From Sphingomonas sp. So64.6b (lineage in GTDB: Bacteria > Pseudomonadota > Alphaproteobacteria > Sphingomonadales > Sphingomonadaceae), in contig NZ_CP048817.1 of assembly GCF_014171475.1 (NCBI RefSeq), forward strand, positions 868,001-932,000: a stretch of 64,000 nucleotides of DNA, read 5' to 3'. Within the stretch, counting starts at the first letter, position 1; every line of letters begins with the position of its first letter. The notes under the pieces are model-generated. The model did no database searches. It was not told where the DNA came from and saw nothing but the letters and a program-made list of their open reading frames with translations. This document shows positions 26,325 through 34,458 of the stretch, piece after piece. The position numbers and the translations under genes were made by a program.

Positions 26325-26990
26325 TCAGTCGGCGGGAACCTCGAACTTCTCGATCACCCATTCCTCTTCCTGCGCGGCCGCGATCCAGTCCTGCATGAAG
26401 GGGTGCTGGATCACCGCATCCATATAACCGGCGGCGAAGCGCGCGATCGGCAGGCTGTAGGTAACAATGCGGGTCACGACCGGCGCGAACATGATGTCCG
26501 CCGCGCCGAACTGGCCGAACAGGAATTCGCCGTCGCCGCCGAAGCGCGCACGCGCCTGCGCCCAAAGCTCCATGATCCGGCCGAGATCGGCGAGCACATC
26601 CTCGTCCGGGTGCTTGGGCGGAAAGGCTTGCCTGATGTTCATGCTGTGCTTGCGGCGCAGCGCGGTGAAGCTGGAATGCATCTCCGCCGCCATCGATCGC
26701 GCCATCGCGCGTGGCGCATCGTCTTCCGGCCAGAATTTGGCCCGCTCGGTCTTTTCGGCGAGGTATTCGACGATCGCCAGGCTGTCCCAGACCACCGCAT
26801 CGCCATCCCAGAGGATCGGCACCTTGCCCGATGACGGCGCGAACTCGTCGCCCTCGCGGCGTTTGTCCCATTGCTCGTCATAGAGCGGAACGACGACCTC
26901 CTCGAACGGCAGCCCTGACTGCTTGCACGCGAGCCAGCCGCGCAGCGACCAGGATGAATAGGCCTTGTTGCCGATGATGAGCTTAAGCAT
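26325..26990 (-). CDS. Glutathione S-transferase family protein
   Basis: A 221-residue GST. The N-terminal thioredoxin-fold domain begins MLKLIIGNKAYSSWSLRGWLA, with a catalytic Ser candidate in SSWS, followed by the cis-Pro KVPILWDG and the glutathione-binding WDSLAIVEYLAEK (usual ESxAI). The C-terminal helical domain contains FGAADIMFAPVVTRIVTY with the N-capping Asp. Glutathione conjugation or a related thiol reaction is likely; the substrate is unknown. Confidence 0.92.
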   Translation of the reverse strand: MLKLIIGNKAYSSWSLRGWLACKQSGLPFEEVVVPLYDEQWDKRREGDEFAPSSGKVPILWDGDAVVWDSLAIVEYLAEKTERAKFWPEDDAPRAMARSMAAEMHSSFTALRRKHSMNIRQAFPPKHPDEDVLADLGRIMELWAQARARFGGDGEFLFGQFGAADIMFAPVVTRIVTYSLPIARFAAGYMDAVIQHPFMQDWIAAAQEEEWVIEKFEVPAD

Positions 26991-27035
26991 GGGGCCGGGG
27001 GATAGACGGGCAGGCGGCGGGCGGCAATCCTCACA

Positions 27036-27066
27036 AATTCCTCCCTCGCGCAGCGGGGGAGGAATT
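27036..27066. repeat. Perfect palindrome between oxidoreductase and GST genes
   Basis: Ten-base arms AATTCCTCCC / GGGAGGAATT around CTCGCGCAGCGGG-type loop sequence. It lies just upstream of the stop codon side of the oxidoreductase gene (end 27075) and downstream of the GST start region. The arms resemble the CCCTCCCT-type palindrome at 5588-5609. Confidence 0.6.
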
Positions 27067-27074
27067 AGGCTTTT

Positions 27075-28205
27075 CTACAGGCCCTTGCTTGGGTTGATCA
27101 GGAATTTCTCGCCGGTCGCCTTTTTCGCATAGGCGGCGATGATGTCGGGCTGCAGCGCCTCGGCGAGCGAGATTTCCGACGTGTAGTGGCTGGCGAAGGT
27201 GGTGGTCAGTTCGGCGGCGACGCGCGCGCGCATGCGCTGGCCGACTTCGGCACCGGCCTTCATCAGGAAATAGGTCAGCAGGAACCCGCCAATGCCCCAG
27301 GCCATCCCGGTGTTGCGACCGATCTCGGTCGGGCGCAGGTCAAGCACGCCATAGATATAGACCTGCTTGTGCGTGGTCGAACCATAGCGGCTGTAATCGG
27401 TCATTTTCCGCGTCGCGGCGACTTCCATCGCGGCGATGATCTGGCCGGCGAGCGGACCGCCGCCGACCGCGTCGAACGCCAGCGTCGCGCCGGTTTCCAT
27501 TAGCGCGTCGATCAGTTTTGCGCGGAAATCGGGCGCGGTGCTGTCGACGACATATTTCGCACCGATATCGCTCAGGATCTTCGCTTGCGCTTCGCTGCGC
27601 ACGATGTTCACCAGCGCCACGCCATCGGCAATGCAGATGCGGTTGAGCATCTGACCGAGGTTCGACGCGGCGGCGGTGTGGACCAAAGCGGTATGACCTT
27701 CGGCGCGCATCGTCTCGACCATGGCGAGCGCGGTCAACGGATTGACGAAACAGGAGGCACCCTGTGCTGCAGTGGTGCCTTCGGGCAGGACCAGTGCGTC
27801 GGATGCCTTCATCACGCGGTACTGCGAATACATCGACCCGCCGAGCAGCGCGACGGTGCGGCCGATCAGGTGCTTCGCGTCGTCACCCGCGTCGACCACG
27901 ACGCCGGCGCCTTCATTGCCCACAGCCATCGCCTCGCCAAGCCGTGCCTGGAGCGAGGGGAGGATCGCCGGAGCGACCGAGGCGGTCACGGTCGGGCGCT
28001 CGGCGGTGCCGCCGGCCTGGATCGTCGACAGATCGGCAGGGCCGAGCAGCAGGCCGAGATCGGAAGGGTTGAGCGGCGATGCCTCGATCCGCACGACGAC
28101 CTGGTCAGCGCGCGGCGCGGGGATCGCGACATCGTCGAGCGACAGGCGCAATTCACCCTCAGGCGTAATCAGCGAGCTGAGCTGGAGTCCGGTAGTGATC
28201 GTCAT
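27075..28205 (-). CDS. Zinc-binding alcohol dehydrogenase/quinone oxidoreductase family protein
   Basis: A 376-residue MDR-superfamily enzyme, probably NADPH-dependent. Features are GroES-like N-terminal ASPLNPSDLGLLLG, GNEGAGVVVDAG near residue 105, and the Rossmann block VHTAAASNLGQMLNRICIADG, where the usual GGxGxxA is modified. AFDAVGGGPLAGQ follows. No zinc-binding cysteine cluster is present, as in quinone oxidoreductases. The ATG at 28205 is preferred over an upstream one because it matches the family start. Substrate unknown. Confidence 0.88.
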   Translation of the reverse strand: MTITTGLQLSSLITPEGELRLSLDDVAIPAPRADQVVVRIEASPLNPSDLGLLLGPADLSTIQAGGTAERPTVTASVAPAILPSLQARLGEAMAVGNEGAGVVVDAGDDAKHLIGRTVALLGGSMYSQYRVMKASDALVLPEGTTAAQGASCFVNPLTALAMVETMRAEGHTALVHTAAASNLGQMLNRICIADGVALVNIVRSEAQAKILSDIGAKYVVDSTAPDFRAKLIDALMETGATLAFDAVGGGPLAGQIIAAMEVAATRKMTDYSRYGSTTHKQVYIYGVLDLRPTEIGRNTGMAWGIGGFLLTYFLMKAGAEVGQRMRARVAAELTTTFASHYTSEISLAEALQPDIIAAYAKKATGEKFLINPSKGL

Positions 28206-28367
28206 CGCTTGTTCTCCGATATTTGCGTAGCGATATGCAACGGAACGGTCGTGAGGGCGAGGGGAATTTGCCGACAACAGGCCAGACGCTCTCCGGCGTG
28301 CGACGAAGAGGACAATCCGGCAGTCGCGATCTTTTTATTCGATGGCATGGATATCGACATCATTTGA

Positions 28368-28619
28368 TGGCTGACCAAACTCGACCTCAGCCGGCCTCTC
28401 GAATTCCACAGCTACGGCATTCAGGATCGCGCCGCGTTCGTCGCGCCGTTCGCCGCGGACCAAGACCGGCGCGAAATCCGCATCCCGTTCAGCGCGTTCC
28501 GCAGCAGGGATGAGCATGCGGCACTCGACCTGGCGCGGCTCCGTGCGCTGATCGTGCAGCTTGACGGCGAGCCGGGCGGCAAGGCCTGGCTCGAACTGGC
28601 CAATGTGCGCTTTTATTAA
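28368..28619 (+). pseudogene. C-terminal remnant of a carbohydrate-binding-like protein
   Basis: The 28206-28625 gap contains an open plus-strand frame after a TGA at 28365-28367. It has no usable ATG/GTG/TTG near its 5' end. The translation begins LTKLDLSRPLEFHSYG and ends DGEPGGKAWLELANVRFY, a pattern like the C-terminus of galactose-binding-like/CIA30 domains of secreted glycosidases. It is next to GH10 genes, so it is likely the leftover 3' end of a deleted glycosidase. The remaining 150 bases of the gap show nothing recognisable. Confidence 0.4.
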
Positions 28620-28625
28620 GCGCGT

Positions 28626-29426
28626 TCAGAATTTGAACCACAGCCCGGTGTAGACGCCCCGCTCACGCAGCGCATTGCGCCCGGACACCGTCGCCAGGCC
28701 GCCCAGTTGCAGTGACACGCGATCGGTCAGATCATAGACGCCGCCAGCGTATATGTTGCTGTAGCGATAGGAAGGAAAAATTCCACCGCCCCGGCCGTCC
28801 GACCAGGTATTGAACGAATTGCCGATGAACATCAGCCGTTTGGTCGCGTGCAGCCCAAGGGTAAAGTCGCCATTGACTTCGTTGGGCTGGTCGCCCGCGC
28901 GGTAGCGATAACCGCCCTCCGCGCTGACAAAACCGTCGAGCTTGCCGATCTTGAATCCGTATCCGGCCTGCGCACGCGCGTCATATTGCGGATCGGTGCT
29001 GCCGATCTGCGCAACGACATCGCGCCGCCGGACACCTGGGATGAAGCCGCTGCCCTGTAACGAGACGACGAACCCGTCCTTGTCGATCAGCTTATAGCGC
29101 GCGCCGATCTCGGTATAACCCAGGCCGGTGCTGTCATCGCCTTGCTCGACCGTCACCCGCCTCAGGCTCGGTGTGAACAGCAGGGTAAGGTCGTCGGTTA
29201 TGCCAAACTCCGTCTGGAAATAGGCTTGGTACTGGTCGTAGTCGGGCGCTTGCCTCGCTTCCCCCGACGCATCGTAACTTTCGCCAGCGTGCGAATAGAT
29301 TGCGCTCACGATCACCCGGCCATCGCCCTTTGCCATGGTCCATGGCCCAGCCTTGGCCGGGGTCGGAACGAGCAGCGCAAATAGCGCAAGGGATGGTCCG
29401 GACCACAGCCCAGTTGGCACGCGCAT
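28626..29426 (-). CDS. Outer-membrane beta-barrel protein
   Basis: A 266-residue protein with signal peptide (LALFALLVPTPAKA, cleavage before GPWT), alternating hydrophobic/polar beta strands with many aromatic residues, and a terminal Phe (YTGLWFKF), the hallmark of Bam-inserted outer-membrane proteins. It is likely a 12-strand small porin or channel. It is divergent from the first GH10 gene with only 50 bases between the starts, suggesting shared regulation and a role in carbohydrate export or uptake, but the family is not known to me. Confidence 0.8.
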   Translation of the reverse strand: MRVPTGLWSGPSLALFALLVPTPAKAGPWTMAKGDGRVIVSAIYSHAGESYDASGEARQAPDYDQYQAYFQTEFGITDDLTLLFTPSLRRVTVEQGDDSTGLGYTEIGARYKLIDKDGFVVSLQGSGFIPGVRRRDVVAQIGSTDPQYDARAQAGYGFKIGKLDGFVSAEGGYRYRAGDQPNEVNGDFTLGLHATKRLMFIGNSFNTWSDGRGGGIFPSYRYSNIYAGGVYDLTDRVSLQLGGLATVSGRNALRERGVYTGLWFKF

Positions 29427-29476
29427 ATCTTCTCCAGGTAATGGCTTCGATTACACAACGCGCCTAGATAGGGGAA

Positions 29477-30592
29477 GTGCCCGACGATCCAGCACTCGCC
29501 GCAACCGATGCGCGAAAGGCCGCTTTTTCCCGCCGCTCGGTGCTCGCTGGCGTCGCGGCTGTGCCTTTGGTCGCGGCGGTTCCGGTTGGGTCACCGACGC
29601 TGCAGGAAGCCGCCGGGCGCGCCGGCATGTTGTTCGGCGCCGCCATGCGCGCAAACGTGATCGCGTCCGATGCGGCGTTGCGCACCGCCGTCGCGCGTGA
29701 ATGCGGTGTCATAACGCCTGAACTCGAACTGAAATGGGCCTGGATCGAACCGCAACAGGGGCGGTTCGTGTTTCGCGATGCCGACCGCATCGCCGCCTTC
29801 GCCAGCACCACCGGCAAGACGATGCATGGCCATGCTTTGCTATGGCATCAAAGCATTCCGCCCTGGGTCGCGCAGGTGTTGGCGGATCGACCCGATTGGA
29901 CGATCATGCGTCGTTTCATGGCTGCGGTCATGCCGCGCTACGCCGCGACTGTCCGGACCTGGGATGTCGTCAACGAGCCGATGGAGATGGGCCACCGCAT
30001 GGACGGACTCCGTCCGTCGCCATTCCTGCAGGCATTCGGCCCCGACTATATCCACCGCGCGCTCGACGAAGCTCGTCAGGCCGCCCCGCGAGCGACGCTG
30101 TTCATCAATGAATATGGCCTCTCCCATGATCTGCCCTGGCAGCGGGATAAACGCTATCTGCTGCTCAAATTGCTCGAGGGGTTGAAACGCGCGGGCGCGC
30201 CGGTCGACGGTGTCGGTATCCAGGCGCATCTCGAGTTGGTCGATCAATCGTCGTTTCGCGAGCGGGTGCTGGCCGATTTTCTCGACGAACTCGGCAATCT
30301 CGGGCTCCAGGTCCGGATCAGCGAACTTGATGTCAAAGAGGCCGATCTGACCGCAACGGTTCCCGTGCGCGACCGGCGTGTCGCCGACGCGGTCGGTGCT
30401 TATCTGGATGTCGCGCTCGACAACAGGGCGGTTGGCAGCGTGACTTGCTGGGGCCTGACCGATCGATATTCCTGGCTCGACGAAGGTCGCAATGTCGGCA
30501 ACCGCGGCTTGCCGCTCGATCGCGATTTTGTCCCCAAGCCGGTTTATGACGCGATCCGCCGCGCCTTTGAACGAAGACTGGTAAATGATTGA
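29477..30592 (+). CDS. GH10 endo-1,4-beta-xylanase family protein, Tat-exported
   Basis: A 371-residue glycoside hydrolase family 10 enzyme. A Tat signal is visible (SRRSVLAGVAAVPLVA). GH10 landmarks are intact: GHALLWHQSIPPWV near residue 120, the acid/base Glu in WDVVNEP near 165, GIQAHLE, the nucleophile Glu in ISELDVKE near 280, and CWGLTDRYSWL. It should cleave beta-1,4 xylan-like or glucan chains in the periplasm or outside. The GTG at 29477 is the first possible start, an in-frame TAG lying four codons upstream. It is paired with a second GH10 gene 79 bases downstream. Confidence 0.93.
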   Translation: MPDDPALAATDARKAAFSRRSVLAGVAAVPLVAAVPVGSPTLQEAAGRAGMLFGAAMRANVIASDAALRTAVARECGVITPELELKWAWIEPQQGRFVFRDADRIAAFASTTGKTMHGHALLWHQSIPPWVAQVLADRPDWTIMRRFMAAVMPRYAATVRTWDVVNEPMEMGHRMDGLRPSPFLQAFGPDYIHRALDEARQAAPRATLFINEYGLSHDLPWQRDKRYLLLKLLEGLKRAGAPVDGVGIQAHLELVDQSSFRERVLADFLDELGNLGLQVRISELDVKEADLTATVPVRDRRVADAVGAYLDVALDNRAVGSVTCWGLTDRYSWLDEGRNVGNRGLPLDRDFVPKPVYDAIRRAFERRLVND

Positions 30593-30671
30593 TAAACCAC
30601 GCCTGATGCGCCGGTTTTAAGCGAGCCCGCCGTAACGTTCCCGTCCAACAACGGGTTTGGACCGGCATATC

Positions 30672-31805
30672 ATGGACATCGGCGCGTCACGGCGCGATTT
30701 ATTGGCGACGATGTGCATCCTGCCCTTGGTCGCAATAAGTGGTTCGCGCGGTTTCGCGGCGGTGCCGCCGCTTCCGTTATCGGTTCCACCGGTACCGGTG
30801 CCGATACCATTGCGTGCGGGTCGCTTTGGCACCGCCGTTCGGCCTGATCAGCTGGTCGAAGCATCCCCCCTGCGCGACGCGATCACGGCCGATTGCGACC
30901 TGATCGTCCCGGAATATCATGGCCAGTGGAGCGCGGTGGAATGGCGTCGCGGCGATCCCTGGTATGGAAATTATGATGCGATCACGGAATTCGCATCGGC
31001 GCACGGCAAACGCGTGCGCGGCCATTCGCTGATCTGGGAACAAATGACTCCGGACTGGGCGCGTGAGGAGATGCGCGACAAGGGAGATTGGCGCACGATC
31101 GAACGGCATTTCGCGACGTTGTTGTCGCGGTATCGTGGGACGATCGGAGAATGGATCGTGGTCAACGAGATGATCGATACTGAAAACGGTCATGGTGATA
31201 TGCGGCGCACCGGTTTCCAACGCGCCTATGGCAATGACTATGTTCGTCGCGCGCTTGAGACGGCGCATGGGTTCGACCCTGGCGCGCGACTGATGATCAA
31301 CGATTATAGCCTGTGCCACGACAATCCGGTCGATGAAGCGCGGCGGATCGCGCTGTTGAAGCTGGTCGAGCGTCTTAAGCACGATGGCGCGCCGCTGCAT
31401 CTCGTCGGGTTGCAGGGCCATCTCGAGCTCGCCAAGGGCAAGCTGCCGCAAGCGCGGCTGGCGCGCTTTCTCGCCGAACTTGCCGCGATGGAGGTCGAGA
31501 TCTCGATTACGGAGCTCGACGTTCTGGAGGCCGACCGCACGCTGCCGGTGGCGCAGCGCGACCGTAACGTCGCCGACGCGATTACTGCCTTGCTTGACGT
31601 CGCACTGGATCAACCCGCGCTGACCAGTGTGGTGACCTGGGGGCTGAGCGATCGCGATAGCTGGCTGCAGGACTGCGCGCCTCAGACCAAAGAGGCACAG
31701 ACCTGCACACCGGTCGATTGTGGCCGGCTCAACCGCGGGCTGCCTTATGACGGCGAGATGGCCGCCAAGCCGGTGCGAGAGGTGCTGGGTCGGGCGATGA
31801 CCTGA
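30672..31805 (+). CDS. Divergent GH10 family glycoside hydrolase, Tat-exported
   Basis: A 377-residue GH10 protein in tandem with the previous one. It has a Tat signal (SRRDLLATMCILPLVA) followed by a Pro/Leu-rich linker. The acid/base Glu lies in WIVVNEM and the nucleophile in ITELDVLE, both present. Two normally conserved residues differ: WDVVNE is WIVVNE and the subsite -1 WH pair is WE (LIWEQ). This suggests altered substrate or activity. ATG at 30672 is chosen over a TTG five codons upstream. Its end is one base from the epimerase end on the other strand. Confidence 0.9.
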   Translation: MDIGASRRDLLATMCILPLVAISGSRGFAAVPPLPLSVPPVPVPIPLRAGRFGTAVRPDQLVEASPLRDAITADCDLIVPEYHGQWSAVEWRRGDPWYGNYDAITEFASAHGKRVRGHSLIWEQMTPDWAREEMRDKGDWRTIERHFATLLSRYRGTIGEWIVVNEMIDTENGHGDMRRTGFQRAYGNDYVRRALETAHGFDPGARLMINDYSLCHDNPVDEARRIALLKLVERLKHDGAPLHLVGLQGHLELAKGKLPQARLARFLAELAAMEVEISITELDVLEADRTLPVAQRDRNVADAITALLDVALDQPALTSVVTWGLSDRDSWLQDCAPQTKEAQTCTPVDCGRLNRGLPYDGEMAAKPVREVLGRAMT

Positions 31806-31806
31806 C

Positions 31807-32946
31807 TCAAACGAGCAGCTTGCCCCGCTCCAGAGCGGCCATGCTCTCACCCGAACGGTCCGCCGGCGTGTCGCCGGTCCGGACCCAGTCGATCAGTTCG
31901 GCCATGCCGGTCTCAAATCCGCGCTGCGGCCTAAAGCCGAATACGCGATCGATCTTTGCGATATCGGCGAAGCAGTGACGAATATCGCCGACGCGGTAGC
32001 GACCGAGGATTTCCGGCGCGATATTTTTGCCCAGCAGGCGGGCAAGCGTCTGCGCAATCTCTCGTACCGTCACCGAATGGCCGCTGCCGATGTTGAACGA
32101 GTCCCAGATTCGTGCCTTGCTTTCGAGCACGACCGCGAATGCCTCCGCGACATCAGCGACATGGACAAAGTCGCGGCGTTGCTCGCCGTCCTCGAAAACC
32201 AACGGCGGCGCGTCGTTAAGCAAGCGTGACACGAAGATCGCCGCGACACCGGTATAGGGATTGCTCAGTGCCTGGCGTGAGCCATAAGCGTTGAACAGCC
32301 GAAGTGCGACTGTCGGGATATCGAGCGCGCGACCGACCGTCAGGAACATCTCCTCATGGTCGCGCTTGTTGATGGCATAGATCGAGCCGGGCTGGAGTGG
32401 TTTCTCTTCCGTGGTCGCAAGCGGCTCCAGCAGTTCGTCATCGTCCGCGGGCTCCCATTGCTGCAGGCGCAACTGGTCGATCGACCGAGGCAGCGGCGCC
32501 ACCCGTGCGCCGGTTGCCGGGTGCCGATACGCGCCTTCGCCATAGATCGACATCGAGGACGCGACCGCGATCCGCTCGACCTTGTGATCGGCCTGATTGA
32601 GTACTTCCAGCATGGTTGCCGCGCCCATCACATTGTTGCGGGTATAGTCGACGATGTCGGTCATGCTCTGCCCGACCCCGACCGAAGCCGCGAGGTGGAC
32701 AAGGTGGGTGACGCCGTCGAGCGCATCGGTAAAAAGCTCGCCATCCAGTACCGACCCGCGAATGCGCCGCGCCTCTCGGTTCAAATAGGTCGGCCAGCCC
32801 TCGGCATCGACCGGCACGTCGGCATGGACCTGGGGCAGCAGCGCATCGAGCACCGTTACCTCAAATCCCCGCGCGATCAGCGTGTCGGTTAGATGAGATC
32901 CGATGAACCCGGCGCCGCCGGTGATCAATGCGTGTCGACTGGACAT
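31807..32946 (-). CDS. NAD-dependent sugar-nucleotide epimerase/dehydratase
   Basis: A 379-residue extended SDR enzyme. The Rossmann fingerprint GGAGFIGSH is at residues 10-18, SSMSIYG in the middle and the catalytic YxxxK as YAINK near 210; the C-terminal VRVGDIRHCFADIAKIDRVFGF region is typical of UDP-glucose 4-epimerase/dTDP-glucose dehydratase relatives. It probably makes the activated sugar used by the neighbouring GT2 synthase. It follows the GT2 gene by 10 bases and is the last gene of that operon. The exact reaction is unknown. Confidence 0.9.
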   Translation of the reverse strand: MSSRHALITGGAGFIGSHLTDTLIARGFEVTVLDALLPQVHADVPVDAEGWPTYLNREARRIRGSVLDGELFTDALDGVTHLVHLAASVGVGQSMTDIVDYTRNNVMGAATMLEVLNQADHKVERIAVASSMSIYGEGAYRHPATGARVAPLPRSIDQLRLQQWEPADDDELLEPLATTEEKPLQPGSIYAINKRDHEEMFLTVGRALDIPTVALRLFNAYGSRQALSNPYTGVAAIFVSRLLNDAPPLVFEDGEQRRDFVHVADVAEAFAVVLESKARIWDSFNIGSGHSVTVREIAQTLARLLGKNIAPEILGRYRVGDIRHCFADIAKIDRVFGFRPQRGFETGMAELIDWVRTGDTPADRSGESMAALERGKLLV

Positions 32947-32956
32947 GGTATCTCCC

Positions 32957-34384
32957 TTAAATTTCATGCGTGATGCGGCGGACAAGCGATGCGTTGGCGT
33001 CAACCTTTTCGGTTCGTTCCCAGATCAGCCCGCCGTCGCGCCGGTACATCCGCCAGCCGATCCACAGCGGCACGATCCACACCAGACCCCAGATCATCAG
33101 TGCGACCGGATTGCAGCGCAGGAGGTAGCGTAGCCGGTCGCGGCGCCGTTCGAGCACCAGTGCGGTGCGTTGCCAGATGGATCGATAGAGCAGGCACAGC
33201 GACAGCACCCAGATGGTGACGTTCGCCGCCGACAGGATGATCGTCCAGGTCGGCAGCGGCCCAGAGCCTGACACCAGTCGCCACATCGCCCAGGCGCCGA
33301 CCGGCAGCCCGATCGGATTGATCCAATAGCTGAGGCAGGGGATCAGGATCATCCATGCCTTGACCCGGCTCTGCCACGAATAACCGAGCGCCTTGAGCGG
33401 CACATCGAGACTCTGGAAGAAACCGGCGACCCAGCGTTTGCGCTGCGTGATGCCGTGGCCAAAGGTCGTCGGCACCTCTTCGATCAGCGGGTTGTCGATA
33501 TAGCCGAGGCGCTTGCCATTAGCCCAGAAACGCAGACCGACTTCGGGATCCTCGATCGTGATCCAGGGATGGAAACCACCCAGTGCGAGAAGGTCGGAGG
33601 CCTTGAAGAACAGGCCTTTGCCGAGCACCCAGAAAGGCTGGCGGCCGCCGGCGGTCAGATGCTTATATTTGCGCCCGTCCCACGCCATATGGTCGAATGC
33701 GTGCCAGCTTGCCGCCAGCGTATCATTGAGATTGCCGGCGATGTTGCTCGCCTGCAGCACATCGAACCGTCTGATGCCGATCGCCGCGGCGATCAGGTGA
33801 TCGGGCGGCGGGCAGCTGTCGGCGTCGATATAGTTGACCAGGAAATCGCTGCCGCCCCGCTCGCGTGCGGCGAGCGTATAAAAGGCATAGATCAACTGAC
33901 GCGTTTTTTTAGGCGGCAGGTCGCGGTTTTCGGCGCGAGAGCCCTGATGCCACCAATAGCATTTCGGATTTTCCGACCAGGCGTCCCAAACCGTCGACCA
34001 TGACGGATCGCTGGTCGCCGGAATCTCCATTATCTCGAGGAAATCGAACTCCTGCTGGAGCCGGCGCAAACTGGCGATCGTTTCCAGATCATTGGAATTG
34101 GGAATCGACATGACGCGAAACAGGCCGGCTGGATAGCGCAGGTGGCGCAGGCTGAGAAAGGTGGTGCGCATTGTCCCCTCGAGCTCGCGCAGCACCGGAT
34201 AGAACAGGACGATGCGCGGATAATCGCCCGGCTCCAGATCCTGTTCTTCCGTCATGTCGACGCGATCGACCGGCAGGCGGAACAGGTAGATATCGATCAT
34301 GGATGCAAGCGCGTAGAGGATCTGCGTGCCGATAAAGAGCGCGCACAACAAAACGGTCACGGATTCCCCGTAAAGCATCATCAC
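32957..34384 (-). CDS. Processive GT2 membrane glycosyltransferase (BcsA-like, no PilZ domain)
   Basis: A 475-residue inner-membrane synthase. One helix at the N-terminus (LLCALFIGTQILYALASMI), a GT-A catalytic core with NSND, DAD (YIDADS), TIEDPE, and QRKRW (Q/RxxRW) near residue 315, then three or four C-terminal helices. This set of motifs marks processive beta-glycan synthases such as cellulose or hyaluronan synthases. The C-terminus ends before any PilZ domain, so c-di-GMP control would not act through it directly. Its substrate and polymer are unknown. It is downstream of the BcsB-like gene with a 22-codon ORF between. Confidence 0.88.
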   Translation of the reverse strand: MMMLYGESVTVLLCALFIGTQILYALASMIDIYLFRLPVDRVDMTEEQDLEPGDYPRIVLFYPVLRELEGTMRTTFLSLRHLRYPAGLFRVMSIPNSNDLETIASLRRLQQEFDFLEIMEIPATSDPSWSTVWDAWSENPKCYWWHQGSRAENRDLPPKKTRQLIYAFYTLAARERGGSDFLVNYIDADSCPPPDHLIAAAIGIRRFDVLQASNIAGNLNDTLAASWHAFDHMAWDGRKYKHLTAGGRQPFWVLGKGLFFKASDLLALGGFHPWITIEDPEVGLRFWANGKRLGYIDNPLIEEVPTTFGHGITQRKRWVAGFFQSLDVPLKALGYSWQSRVKAWMILIPCLSYWINPIGLPVGAWAMWRLVSGSGPLPTWTIILSAANVTIWVLSLCLLYRSIWQRTALVLERRRDRLRYLLRCNPVALMIWGLVWIVPLWIGWRMYRRDGGLIWERTEKVDANASLVRRITHEI

Positions 34385-34389
34385 GCGGC

Positions 34390-34458
34390 CTAGCGGACAG
34401 GCACGACGCGGCGGCGTCGCACCTGATTTCCCTCAGCAACGTAATAATAGGCCGTCAT
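34390..34458 (-). CDS. Candidate 22-codon ORF coupled to the BcsB-like gene
   Basis: The ATG (34456-34458) overlaps the TGA stop of the BcsB-like gene by ATGA, and the product starts MTAYYYVAEGNQ and is very basic at the end. The stop is followed eight bases later by the GT2 start. The overlap suggests translation by coupling; it may be a small protein, a coupling device, or chance. Confidence 0.25.
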   Translation of the reverse strand: MTAYYYVAEGNQVRRRRVVPVR

